Of a stretch of DNA of 64,000 nucleotides, positions 25,542 through 36,689 are shown one piece after another. The position numbers were made by a program, and so were the translations under genes. The notes below the pieces were generated by a model. That model had not been told where the DNA came from, did not search any database, and was given only the letters and a program-made list of their open reading frames with translations. The number at the start of each line of letters is the position of its first letter. The stretch's first letter is position 1. This stretch comes from Amyloporia xantha (lineage: Eukaryota; Basidiomycota; Agaricomycetes; Polyporales; Adustoporiaceae). The stretch is from assembly GCA_036971615.1 (NCBI GenBank), contig JAYKKR010000029.1, forward strand, positions 62,001-126,000, written 5' to 3'.

Positions 25542-26914
25542 TTGAAGAGCTTCAGCGGTTAAATGCACAGTGGATAAGATACGACTTCTGTCAAAACCTG
25601 TCAATTTGGTCAATCATTTCAAGAGCGTGGAATAGTCGACTGGGACGACAAGGTCAATAGAACCCACACTTGGCTATATTGCTAGGGCATTCGAACTGTG
25701 GCTAGTGAAACCGAATTCCAGAGTGTGAGAATAAATTGATGTGTCCGTTTATGACACTGGGACCTTTTTGTAATGATACGCAAAGGCCTCAGTCGTCGTC
25801 GGCGATGAAGAAGAGACTGGATAGTCACGTATTTGGAATGCAATGAGGCTGAGGGAGGAAAGACACCTAGTGGCTTATATAAAAGACGGTGGTGCTACGG
25901 CCAAGCACATAGTCTGATTCGAATATAGCTTGGTATATCAAAAGATGCACGATATATGGATATCAACAAGTACACGAGAATTGCATATAATTACTCACGG
26001 CTATTTGGCTTGATACAGAAAATTTCGAAGAATATAAGAACATCCTGCGAGATGATAATGGACGTATACCCTGGATATGTTCGTAAGAAGATGACCTCGT
26101 GTGATCCTGCATGTAGTGCTCGAGTACTAAAGGTGAAAGACGATCATTCGGCAGCAATGCTGCAGGTACCGTGTGCCAGGCAGTCAACCACATTGGCAAT
26201 AGGGTCTTGGTCGCGATCAAACTAAAGTGAAGTCGCACTAAGTAGCGTGAGCTCGAAATAGTAGTCTCTACTACGACGATGATATCCCGAGTCGTGAGCT
26301 CAATTGAGTATAGTACGGCCGCCCGTAAGTACTACGGCGCATCGGAAGTTCAACCAAATCAGGTTCTCCTTTCCTTCACATGTAACGCGCCAGATATCAC
26401 CTTCCGGCGCTTAAGCCGTAGTTGACTATCGAATTAGAGGACCGTCGACGTCTGGTCTGGCCGGGAATTAATTGGATACGAGCTAGCGTTGGCCGCGGAG
26501 CTCTATCGGTTCTTAGGAAGCTGCCCAGCAGCGGTATATTAAACATTACTGTGAACAGCGCCGGATATATACATACTTCATACGGTTCCAATATTATAGC
26601 TATGCATAATGATAAGGCGCACACACGACAGAGGGAAAGGTGGTCAATCATTACATTGACTAAGATAAAATTGCAGTACTCACATATCATTAAAGTCATT
26701 ACTAGAGATCGAGAGCAGTACATCGAGAACTTATATTCGACGATTTGCAAAGTTCTGAGATTTGAAGTATAGTGACACGGAAAAGCAGGGCAGATAAATG
26801 TGGACCAGAAAGCGAATAACGTAGGGTAAAAAGTGGGAATGGCAGAGCTATATTCAAAGTCATAAGTGTGACAACGAGCAGTCACATCAAGTATTCATAC
26901 GCACTGAGTTTTGC
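25542..26914. other. Intergenic within the tandem duplication
   Basis: No gene was recognised. It carries the upstream block of unit A, the decayed outer block (26430-26530), and the downstream block of unit B. The stretch at 26240-26420 matches unit B only loosely. Promoter of the 24352-25541 gene and 3' region of the 26915-28107 gene are expected here. Confidence 0.45.
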
Positions 26915-28107
26915 TCATTTTGTTTTCGAGCAACTGAAGCAATGGGAAGGCACATCATTGTCATTCCAGTCACAGGTGAATTGAATCCATGGTTTTTGAG
27001 AGGTAACGAGCTCATGAGACTCGGCCGCAATGAAGCTGGATGATACTAGCATGGGGAAATCGTTTTTGAACGCAATCAAAAGATGAGCATATTCCGCGGC
27101 ATTTTTAACACCGGCCATGTCAGCGATCGCCGCCACAGTCGCGATGTATCCAAGGGCTCGAAGCTGCAGACGTGGCAGCCCATTGATGTAAGACGCAATG
27201 TCGTCATGATTTCCGATAGAGGGGGAGAGATGAAGATAGAGCATGCGGGACACTTGCTTAGGTAGCAGTCTGTCTGCCAGAAATTTGTCACGTTAATACA
27301 CCATGTTGTGCCACTATTTCCATAACACTCACCCTGCCAGTCTTGCGAAAAGTAAGTATCGAGCTGCCCGAGCGACGAAGCGACCAATTCCAGGGTCTGT
27401 TGTAGTGCGGAGGATATAGCGGAGGCCCCGAGAATAAGCTTACGCAGAGAGAGACGAGCGGAAGTATCGGAAATACATTGCGAGAGAGCGTAAGACATGG
27501 CAGGACTGCAGTCAACAATTTGAATCGAAGATAGGCTCGATGTAGAACGAGGCGAGATCATGCGACCCTCGCTCGAGTGCTTCGCCCAAGCGTTGACTTG
27601 CATCAAGCTGAGATGACTGAGAGCCGGAAATTCGCTGATCATATGCTGAAATTGGGACGGTGTGCTGAAGGTGCACGAATGAAGGGAAAGTGTGGTAACT
27701 TGGACATATCGTGGAAAGAATGTCGCTAAGTCGCGGCTGGGACACGGAGACAAGTCAGCGGCCTCAAGCCGGAGGATCTTCATGGTCAGAAGTACCGGGT
27801 CGAGGACAATTGAGGTGAGACAAGTGAGGCGGCCATTGGCACTGTCTTTAATATGCAACTCGTGGAAAATTTGGAACATCCAGCGCGCTGTTTCGTTTCG
27901 AGGAAATGGACATAATAGACGGAGATGCGAGATGGACGAAATCCTGATACGGCGAAAGAGGTTATAGCGACTTCTGGAGAGCCAATTTCTACTTGTGAGG
28001 GCGCAGTTGCACAGGTCCTTGGTGTCATCGCACAGTGAGTCGATTATATGGTCAATGATCTCTTGGGGGAATCTAAGAACAGGGGTCTGTCTAGCGTGCG
28101 AAGACAT
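26915..28107 (-). CDS. F-box protein, unit B of the tandem pair
   Basis: The ATG at 28107 gives MSSHARQTPVLRFPQEIIDH, and the F-box continues IIDSLCDDTKDLCNCALTSR to LFRRIRI, a good match to the consensus (residues about 10-55). LRR-like units follow (MKILRLEAADL, VTTLSLHSCTF, LSHLSLMQVNA, LRKLILGASAIS). An intron (gtgagt near 27345 to tggcag) gives DWQGDRLLPKQVSRMLYLHL. The C-terminus has FPMLVSSSFIAAESHELVTS and DVPSHCFSCSKTK, ending at 26915-26917. As an F-box protein it would act as a substrate receptor of an SCF ubiquitin ligase; no substrate can be inferred. It is the better preserved member of the tandem pair and is also related to the gene at 12610-14112. Confidence 0.8.
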
Positions 28108-28884
28108 TTGAAGAGCTTCAACGCTCGAGAGCGTAACTGGGACACAACGTTTGCCAAACCCCGTCAATTTAGCCCGTCAGGGAGATTCCAAGGTCAACAG
28201 AACGCACTTAAATATAGATTGGGATATCTGAAGCATGCACGATATATGGATATCAGTGATCACCGCCCGCGCGAGAATTGCATATAATTACTTGCGACTA
28301 TTTATCCTGATATCGATGTATTGAAGAATACAAACACATCCTGCTCGGAGATAACGATGAGCAATGTATACGCCAGATCCGTGCGTAGGAAGATACCTAC
28401 ACGCGGTGCTCTAGTGTTCGAGTAATTGAAGTCCGAGGATCGCTTTCGTTGCTCCAACCGCGGCATGAGGACCAATCAGTTACCAATCAGTCGACGCAAT
28501 TTTGCACTAAGCGGCCTGAGCTCGACATAGTCACTATGACAATAATAGGCACTTTTCATCGATATCTGACTGTGTATATGCTAGTACTCGTGAGCTTGAG
28601 TCTAGTACAGCGCACATATGAGGAAGGAGCGACGGAGCAGCGCTCCCCGGGCCTCACTAGTTACTTCGAACTCTTCCTTCACGTGTATCGAGTCTATCGA
28701 CTTCCGGCGCCTAATCCTCAGTTGGCTATTGAATTTGAACATATCGATCGTCTGGTCTGGCTGAGGAATGGGTACGAACCAGCATTGACCACGGAGCTCT
28801 ATCGCTGCTTAGGAGGCTACCCAGCAGAGTTTGTACTCGAATTTTGATTTGCCTCTTGCGGCGTGGGGCCTGGGGCAAGGAAGG
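28108..28884. other. Intergenic; upstream block of duplication unit B
   Basis: This is the divergent spacer between an F-box gene and RPC8. An open frame at about 28535-28843 (containing ELFLHVYRVYRLPAPN and RLVWLRNGYEPAL) is disrupted in the homologous part of unit A (26240-26530), so I do not call it a gene. The region next to 28885 is the likely RPC8 promoter. Confidence 0.4.
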
Positions 28885-29842
28885 ATGTTCGTATTGTCTA
28901 TCCTCAAGGTATACCTTTCTCTCCTCATTCAAATGCACCACTTACCTGACGTTTTATCAGGATACGGTAGCCGTGCACCCATCACAATTCAGCGTGCCCC
29001 CTGAACAAGCCATCATGAACGAACTGAACAAAAAGTATGCCAATCGCGTCTTGCACGATGTTGGGCTGTGTGTATGTGTCTTTGACCTGTCAGAAGTCGG
29101 GGAGGGAAAAGTAAGATATGGTGATGGGTTCCTATGGTACAAAGGTGAGCACAGGACATACATATCTACCAATCAATTTACAGATTTAGTGACACCAATT
29201 CGCTAGTAATTTTCCGCTTAACGGTCTTCCGACCGTTTCCCTCTGAAGTAATGCTCGCAAAAGTGAAATCTTCGGACGAGGATGGCATTAGACGTATGTT
29301 CGAATCCTTGGACTCCGGTACATTAGACTGATCACGCCTCATCCCAGTGACTGTAGGGTTTTTCGACGACATCTATATTCCGCTCATATATCTCCCGGAG
29401 CCTTCGGCGTTGTACGTATAGTCCCTTGGGCAGCTCATAAAAACGTCACGCATATCTGATGCTGAAACATCCGACCCAGCGATCCGAACGAGCGCGCCCA
29501 CTTCTGGCTTCCAGGCTCCGAGGCCAAGTCCTCGCATGAGCTCCTCGACTCAGCCACCGCCGATCGCATGTACATCGACGCTGGAGAAGTTGTGCGGGTG
29601 CGCGTTGAGGCAGATGAATTTTATGATGATGAGCCCGGCCCACCGAAGGCCATGGAGGGCGTGCAGCAGGTGCAGGCGGAGGCCAGAAGACCACCATATA
29701 CTATCACCGTGAGTCGACTCGTTCAATGGCTCAACATATCCATAACCATTCTTGTTGGAAATAGTGTTCAGTTGCAGAGCAAGGTTTAGGTCCTGTCTCA
29801 TGGTGGAAGGACGCAGGAGTCGAAACAATGGAAGAAGGATGA
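28885..29842 (+). CDS. RPC25: DNA-directed RNA polymerase III subunit RPC8/RPC25
   Basis: This is the Rpb7-like stalk subunit of RNA polymerase III, which with RPC9 forms the stalk needed for initiation on tRNA and 5S genes. Exon 1 is just MFVLSILK (28885-28908). Exon 2 from 28961 reads DTVAVHPSQFSVPPEQAIMN and NRVLHDVGLCVCVFDLSEVG. Exon 3 (from 29207) gives VIFRLTVFRPFPSEVMLAKV, and exon 4 holds FFDDIYIPLIYLPEPSA. Exon 5 reads DPNERAHFWLPGSEAKSSHE, MYIDAGEVVRVRVEADEFYD and PPYTIT, and the last exon CSVAEQGLGPVSWWKDAG with the stop at 29840-29842. The order RPB7-type N-terminal fold and then OB/S1-like C-terminal domain with the terminal GPVSWW is diagnostic for this subunit. Length is about 210-220 residues, as expected. 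Six exons with short introns were inferred. Confidence 0.92.
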
Positions 29843-30504
29843 CACATTTTTCCTTTAGGCAGAAGGTATTTAGCAGCTTCAACTTGTGTATCATCTTGGT
29901 ATATCAACCCTACAGCGTTTTTTATCGGTATCCCCAATGCAATTGACGCGATAGCGTAAATACTGAGCAGGAGGAACCTAACCTGACTGGAGGGTATACC
30001 TTGTCATAAATAATACTCACAGAAGAATTACTAGCTACAACACGACTCTGACAGACCGACTGAACAATATTGCCCTTCGTAATAGAACCTAACAAGAACA
30101 AAATGGTATAGACGAAGCAAACCTCGTGGGACGGGGACACGATACTCCCCCATGGTAATAACGAACCTGAAGGAACGAATCACAGCAGGACAAAACAGGT
30201 ACGAAAGGGATCCACACAAGGTATGTAGCACGCAAACAGAGACGCACAGACGTCGGAAGTGACAGCGAACACAACAAGTAGGATAAGGTAATTTCGGAAG
30301 GAACAGGCAGTGAGGATATCCACAGAAGCCAGTTCTGCCCCCTGCCGAAAGAAGCGCGAGCACAGTTGCACGTATGAAAGCAGAAACGCCATAATAACTC
30401 GGGAACGATACAGCATACTGACTTTGGACTTCGACGACAAGACTATTCGCCCCTTATCTCAATCATGTCGAGAAAGGGTCGTCGTATGCATTGTGAGGAG
30501 TCGC
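29843..30504. other. Intergenic between convergent genes
   Basis: No coding exon was recognised. It should hold the 3' untranslated regions of RPC8 and of the membrane protein gene ending at 30505. Confidence 0.4.
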
Positions 30505-33211
30505 TTAGATGCCCGAATAGGCGTCGTCGTCGTCGTAAAGGGTATAGACAGTGTCGGGCCTCTTGAGCACCGGCCCTTCGGTGTGACTAGCGTGGGCCTG
30601 AGGGCCTACCGCAGAAGCACCAATGCTGGGAGGGCGAGCTGTTGTGGGAGTCTGAGCAACGTGAGCCTCAGGCGGAGGGGACGGGAGGGCGTAAGGCGCG
30701 CCCAGCGGGGAAGGTTTCACGGGGGAAGCTACGCTTGGGTAGCTGGTCGACATTGAGGAGAACGAGCGCTGTTGCAACTGGATCTCCGGGAGGACCGGCG
30801 CGATGGAAGGGATGCGACTGTGATTCTCGTAGTAGGGGGAAGGCAGTGGCGCGAACGACTCCCGATAAGAAGGGGCACTGTCAGGCGCGTCCGCGTACAT
30901 CCCAGCGTGCTCATTCGGATGCACCGTCACTTCTTGCACTCCCTGGCTGTCAGCGAAGGGCGACTCGTGATCCAAAGTATACTGAGGTGCGGGTTCACCA
31001 GGCAGTTGCTTCTCGTCCATGGACCCTTGATGGACAGAGTAACCCGGGGAAGTACCGTCTTCAACGACAGGCTCCAAACCTTGGTTAGGCGCAGGCGGGG
31101 CTATGTTCAATCGGCGAGATATCTCAGAGTACTGTGCAGCCTGGAACGGAGTGACACTGGACCGGTTCAGATCGACATAGTGCGGATCGGGGCCCACTGT
31201 TACTTCGGCCGCAGGAGCTCCGGGAACCGACTGCTGAGCGAGTTGCTGAGCAGCGCCGTTAGAGGGCTGCCGAGACAGGAGTTGAGCCGCGAGGTCCGAC
31301 GGTTGGCTGTACAAGTTCGGCTGCGCGACATCAGACGGTTGACGATACGAGTTTGACATAGGACTGGACGGTTGGCGAGCTAAGTTCTGCGCAGGGCCCG
31401 CTGACGGCTGGCGTGTCACGTATTGAGGTTGACCATTAGACATCCGCCGACCGAGCGGCAAGCCCTGCGCTTGGTAGGCGAAGTCATACGGAGAGCCATC
31501 GAGAGGCGCTCCCACCGGCACCTGACCATAAGGCGCGACGAATGGATTCGCGGCAGGCTGAGGAGCCATCGACATGTACTGACCAGGAGTGTACGATGGC
31601 TGAGTGGGGTAACTATTGTTGTTGTAGTACCCGCCGGGCGCGCCGTAGTCCTGATGCATGGCCTGGGCGGCACCAAAGCCCATGGGGGCGTCGGCCAGTG
31701 TCTGCTCCATCATCATCGATGGCGGACGTGGGCTGTAGCCGTCGTTCCCACCACGATTGAACGAGCCCGAGCGCGATGGCATTCCTTCGTCTGGCAGGAT
31801 GACCGACTGAGCCTTGAAAGCACGCGCGTTGAAGTCGTCCATGCCTCCATCGTCGTGTTTGCTGTGCGAGCGACGCTATATACTTCGTCAGGAAGCTTGA
31901 CCCAAAGTGGCGGTGCGCTCACTTACCCAGAAATATATGATAGCAAACAGAACACCTGCCACACCGGCGAGTCCCGCAGCTATGCCACCGACAACGGCGC
32001 CGGTACTCGAGCTATCAGTCGACCCAGTAGAAGACGGACTCGCGGCTGCACCAGTCGGTACAGTGGAGGATATTGGTGCATAAGTGGGAACATAGGACGA
32101 CGTAAAGATAACCGGGGGTGTAGAAATCACCGGAGTACTGATCGACGAAGTCGGTGTGAGTAGACTGGTAGAGGACTGCTTACTGCTCGTGAGCGAGGAC
32201 GAGTGCGAAGACGAAGACGAGCTGGAGGACGAGGAAGAACTTGACGCCGACGAAGACTTCGAGGTAGACGAGCTGGAGGATGAAGTCTTGGCCTCTGAAG
32301 ATGTAGATGATGACGTCGGTGTAGCAGACGATGTCTTCGTGGTCGATGCCGATGTGGTCGTTCGATCTGTGCGTGAGTCGCTGTCCGTAGTGCGGCTAGT
32401 ACCAGGAAGGCCAGTAGGGATACTGATGGGGGGCGTGGGCACTGCTGCAACAAGAACGTAAGCATTGCATTCACGTTAAAAGGCACAAAGGCCACTGAAA
32501 GCGGTTGTCAAGAAAACAGAAAAAATAAGAGCCGAGATATCTCGCGGGTCCGACTCGACAAAGATAGTTATCGGCTTAAGACCTCATCAGAGTTCTAGGC
32601 ATACTCCACACGACTGTGTCTGTTACAGTACTGCACAGCCCATTTGCTATCACGATCAATATTTCCTTTGTGTTACAACTAGCCTTCGTAATAATTTGAT
32701 ATAAGAAGGGAAGACAGAGACACGAATGCTTCTGAGTTCATTCTCGTGCAAGAAGGCCCGATATAACCTATGCATTCTCAAAGTCTCCAGTCATTAGAAT
32801 GAGCCATCACCATTCGGTATACAGTAGACAATCTCATAATGCATCACGTTGGTCCCCCCACCTGGCGTATGCATTATGAAATTCTATGCATGAGCATATT
32901 GACAACTAGGTGGCTGAGCCCAAGTTGGTTCCCGACTTGGCCTGTGCACTATGACATCTAATGCGCTATGAGCTGACGCATTATGAGGTTGTCTACTGCA
33001 CTCTTCAAACAGTCGCGTCGATCGGTGGCCGAAAGCGTTGCCTCAGCGCACATATTAGTCGGACCCACTCACCAGTAGGAATTGAGGGGATTGAAGCAAT
33101 GGACACTGGTCCGATGCCCCCAGTCGCAGCTTCTTCTATGCTGGACAGAAGATTGCGTCCGGCAATGCGACGATGAGCTCCCAGCCTGTTAGCGTGAATG
33201 GCGTCGGTCAT
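30505..33211 (-). CDS. Serine/threonine-rich single-pass membrane protein
   Basis: Exon 1 (33211-33073) starts MTDAIHANRLGAHRRIAGRN and ends SIASIPSIPT plus one base. A phase-compatible intron of about 630 bases leads to VPTPPISIPTGLPGTS (from 32441). A long extracellular-type stretch of S and T, with runs of serine (about 32300-32190), precedes one membrane span, VVGGIAAGLAGVAGVLFAII (about 32000-31940). A short intron then enters a large cytoplasmic region (31842-30505) rich in P, Q, S and Y, with repeated RQPS words (SRQPSN, ARQPSS, YRQPSD), ending DTVYTLYDDDDAYSGI. The layout resembles Mid2/Wsc-like wall-stress sensors, but there is no cysteine-rich WSC domain and no clear signal peptide, so function is open. 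The long first intron contains a palindromic element (32822-32998). Confidence 0.65.
32822..32998 (+). mobile_element. MITE-like palindromic element inside an intron
   Basis: The ends form 25-base inverted repeats: cagtagacaatctcataat at 32822 and its counterpart attatgaggttgtctactg ending at 32998, with two mismatches. Inside are further inverted gcattatga/tcataatgc words, so the 177 bases could fold extensively. I saw no target-site duplication, so the superfamily is unknown. It lies in the inferred first intron of the membrane protein gene and would account for that intron's unusual length. Confidence 0.55.
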
Positions 33212-34072
33212 TTTGAAGAAACGATTCGTAGGCCGAGAGCAGATAAAAGAGAGACGTATGAAACGAAAGTGAGGCCTCCCGCAGGAAGAAAGGTGGACTC
33301 GACGCCAGACACAACGAGGAGGAAGACAACAAGACGTACGGAGGCCCGCCCATGCTGTTTCGACCTATACTTAGAGACCAACCGCATGGCCCACTGATCC
33401 TCACATAATGTAAGGGTCATATTATGGTTTATTTAGCAAAAATGTAAGTACTCAACCACAGAAGCTTATTTATGCTATCCCCTTTGCAATCCCACCACTG
33501 AACACCATTGACATCTGGTCAGCATGCTGGCGATCCTTTTAGTTGTCCTGCAGAATGACAGGTCTCTAGCAAGTTCCTCTGTGAAAAGCATTTCCGATGG
33601 ACTAGTATTATACTAAATTAAATCAGAGTCCAGGCCAAAATAAGTGTTATCATCGCGTTATGGACCTTTCCGTTCTGCCTACTGTCGGTGTCATGTCTCG
33701 GATCTCCTTCATCGACACCCATTGACATAGATGAACAACCACTGACAGTGCAGCCGAATCGCAACATAACCGTTCGCCACGCCCCAATAAGCGGCAACAG
33801 CTCATTAGCAGGCACAATCTATCATTGACAATAATGGCATGTGCGCGTCTCAAATTGACGATCCTATAACCTCTAGCTGGAAATGCGAGCCCGACTACCT
33901 GGGATGGCCAAGGATAGCTGGAGGATGTGAATTTACTCGGCGTCAGTCCGAGCATCTGGTTGTCATGGCGTGCCAGGCGTGGAATAGTCAGTCCTCGGCG
34001 ACGGATCCTGCAGGCTGCCATGAATATTAGCATGGGACCCCTCGTGGGCCGTCCACCTCGTCCGCGCCCCAC
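33212..34072. other. Divergent intergenic region
   Basis: No gene was recognised. It separates two divergent genes for single-pass membrane proteins and should contain both promoters. Open frames around 33640-34060 were judged random because they have no recognisable domain and no splice-consistent extension. Confidence 0.4.
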
Positions 34073-34988
34073 ATGCAGATCGGCACCCTCCTGCAGTGGT
34101 GGCAGTTCCTGCTGGCATCTGGGTTCATCATCGCCGGGCATGCTCAGGTCAACGTGACATTGGAGTCCACCGCCTCGGAGATTGTCTACACCCCGCCATC
34201 ATGCAACAGCAGTGCGGAGACATGTCAGAGCGCGTGGTGAGCAGCTCGACATGATGTTTCGGCTACATCAGATTCTAAGCGGTGCGGCAATGTTATTGTG
34301 CTGGACTTCAGGCAAGTGATTCCTTCTCCCGACGCACCGGGAAGTTATGTCACTTCGACAAGTGGACCTACTAGTGGCAGTGGGGATTTGATACCTCAGT
34401 TGTTTCTGACCTTCAGAGGTACGAGAGGGATGTCTATAGCTCTGATTGTAGAGGATACAATGTTACACAGGTACTGGCTTGAACATTCGCACGTCGACAC
34501 TGTCCACTGCGACCGCAAATGTCACGCTCTCAACCCAAGATCCCGCAATCTCGATCACAACACAAGTCGACACCGCTGCAGGCCTTATCACGGTCGTAGG
34601 CCTGCCCGCCGATCGATCCACGACGCTGGCCATGACGTTCATTGCTACGACCGCCAAGTCCACACGACTGGACATTGCGAACTTGACGATTGTTACGCCT
34701 AATAACGAGTATATCCAATTTTATTTATATCAAATCCAGCTCTCATCACTTCATTCCAGCACGTCCCCGTTTTCATCGACTACATTCCCCTCATCGGCGG
34801 CAATACCGTCGTTTACCCCCATCGTGTCTACAGTTCCTACCAGTCACGAGACCAAGGAGGTAAGGAACGGTGACATCGCGGCAGAAGTACTCGGTGCGAT
34901 ATTGGGAGTAGTATTGGGAGGGTTGGGCGTCGCGGGGGTTAGTTACTACAGGAGAAGGCGGCGGCGAGCCGCGGAGTCCAATGCTTAA
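34073..34988 (+). CDS. Secreted-type N-terminus, single-pass membrane protein
   Basis: The ATG at 34073 gives MQIGTLLQWWQFLLASGFII and then AGHAQ, a good signal peptide with probable cleavage after HAQ. The ectodomain begins VNVTLESTASEIVYTPPSCN with N-glycosylation-type sites and cysteines. Exon 2 includes CGNVIVLDFRQVIPSPDAPG and SGDLIPQLFLTFRG. A 52-base intron joins TGLNIRTSTLSTATANVTLS. Near the C-terminus a serine/threonine stalk precedes one membrane span (AAEVLGAILGVVLGGLGVAG) followed by a basic stop-transfer run (YYRRRRRRAAESNA), with the stop at 34986-34988. This is a common layout in basidiomycetes for surface proteins of unknown function. The first splice junction (near 34215-34262) could not be phased cleanly, so a small error in exon 1 or 2 is possible. 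Confidence 0.65.
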
Positions 34989-35108
34989 CAGCGCTGATGT
35001 ATCGGACACCTTCTAGGATTAATCAACACGTTGTACTTCTACCAATACCTGCAAATACCCTAGCATATACCAGGTCCTCTTTGTGTAAATATTCCCCGAT
35101 TCCTTGCT

Positions 35109-36449
35109 CTAAGCATTCCAAAACGTTGTCCACGGCATCATCTCCCTGTATGTGGTCGGTGTCACGCCCCTTACGATGTCTTGTCCCTGTATGAGTCGTA
35201 GCTCCCGCCCTCGCATCCGTCTGATCTTCCGCTCGGGCTCCCGAACATCGAGCTCCTCGTCAGTCGGGAGCCGGTCGTCTTCCGGTAAACCTTGCGCATG
35301 CTCATGCGTGAGCGTCAAGATCGCGTGTGTTTTCGTTAGCGCGTGTGACACGGCGTGCGAGAGTGGTGTCTCGGTTTCGCCGGTCGGAGGGGCGCATGTG
35401 ATTTTCGACGGCTTGAAGTGGCCAAGAACGAGCGCGGAAAACAGGTCGCCGACGCCAGAGAAGTATCCCGGAAGACATGGTATACACTGAACGTGCACGG
35501 TCGATGGCGCCTGTTCGGTCGATGAGGCAATGCATGCGAGGAAGTCGAGGTCCGTAGACTCTTCTCGCGGTCGGAGGTGCGATGGAAGGGCGTCCCTAAG
35601 CCAGTCTCGAAGAGGGATAGAGCTGATCACGACGTTAGGGACGTGGTACTCTTCGTGCAGAACCTTGATAGCACGGCGGAGGGACGAGAGGTCCGATAGC
35701 CGTACATCTGTCAAAACTCTAATGATACAGCTCAAATCTAGGATGGTCAAGAGCACGGGATAGCTCACTCACTCCACTTCAAACCAATTTGGGGTGATTA
35801 TGGTGGCATATCGGAGAGCCTCCCGGTAAATGGGAATCGTATCTGGTGCGACGTACAATCTGCCTGCGTCGCCTAGAACGGCTGAGGAACGCCATGGCAT
35901 CAATAAACGCATTACCAAGTTATTAGGCCCATCTACTTACGATCCAGCAGGTATATTAGTTGCCGGTTGATTTGGCGCATTCTGACCGCCAAATCCTTGA
36001 CAGTGGAGAGCGCCTCCGCCCCAGGGACATATCCTATTGAAATTTAATCCTGAACAATGAGGACTTGACATATATGCTGACCTGTAAGGAGTCTCTTCGG
36101 AGACAGTAACCCATTCTGATCCATAAGCTCAAAGATGCTCGATAGTTCGGCAGCTGTTGCTCTAGATCCTCCAAAACGGCCATATCCTTCCCGTCCGATC
36201 AGCACCATGACCATCCAGTGAGCACCTCGGACGTACCAGAATGGTTTGAAAAGTTCACCGAGTTGACTACCTATGGGTAGCAGCACTGATCAAGCTGCCT
36301 GTATCGATCGAGGAATACCGGAGACCGTCACGCACATCGACGTCGTAACCCAGACATTGCAAGGGAAATACGGCAGCCTTCCCGCCCACGTACCCGAATG
36401 CGACATGAGATTGCACACTGAGAATGCGACCAGAATTTTCTTGCGCCAT
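35109..36449 (-). CDS. Pyridoxal kinase
   Basis: This enzyme phosphorylates pyridoxal, pyridoxine and pyridoxamine with ATP in the vitamin B6 salvage pathway. The N-terminus MAQENSGRILSVQSHVAFGY and VGGKAAVFPLQCLGYDVD is the classical PdxK start. After an intron ending in ccatag comes VVNSVNFSNHSG. Middle exons include a variant of the Y-G-R-F substrate loop (YGRFGGSRATAAELSSIFEL) and NGLLSPKRLLTG. The C-terminal exon has GYFSGVGDLFSALVLGHF, the ribokinase-family G-x-G-D anion hole with the catalytic Asp, and ends REMMPWTTFWNA, the stop being at 35109-35111. About seven exons with short introns were inferred. The start at 36449 is a true ATG with the conserved motif directly following. Cytosolic housekeeping enzyme, unrelated in function to its neighbours. 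Confidence 0.9.
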
Positions 36450-36689
36450 CGACGTAGAGGGTTGCGATAGTGCTCGCTGGGCGCTCTGGACTATGGAGGT
36501 GCAAATCCGAGTGACTCGGAAAGTGGTTATCGCTGGGTGGCTTATCTTATCAGATAGCAGGATTATTGGTCTATCATCACAAACTCTACATGAATTCTAT
36601 TCGGACAACAAATAGGTAATTAGGCTGCATATCAAGAAGCGAAGGCGAAACAAGACATGCACAAGATTCGAGTGTACAAGGTATACAAA

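Larger units (their letters stand above)
24025..28840 (+). repeat. Tandem segmental duplication, two ~2.3-2.5 kb units
   Basis: Unit A (about 24025-26530) and unit B (about 26555-28840) lie head to tail. Each has, in order, a conserved downstream block (ggatatatacatacttcata at about 24028 and 26563), an F-box gene on the minus strand, an upstream block (gcacgatatatggatatca at about 25945 and 28234) and a terminal block around cgtctggtctggc (about 26448 and 28747) with ggagctctatcg. The copies differ by substitutions and small indels, and unit A is more decayed in its outer block. This is an old local gene duplication. Confidence 0.8.

Noticed and set aside
28535..28843. 103-codon open frame upstream of RPC8 in duplication unit B
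   Set aside because: The homologous part of unit A (26240-26530) has stops and no frame conservation, and no family was recognised, so it is probably chance.
29290..29320. gttcgaatcc resembling a tRNA B box
   Set aside because: It lies at an exon-intron border of RPC8 and no matching A box or cloverleaf surrounds it.
32160..32461. Long acidic open frame (D/E-rich) on the plus strand
   Set aside because: It is the antisense shadow of the serine-codon repeats in the membrane protein gene on the minus strand.
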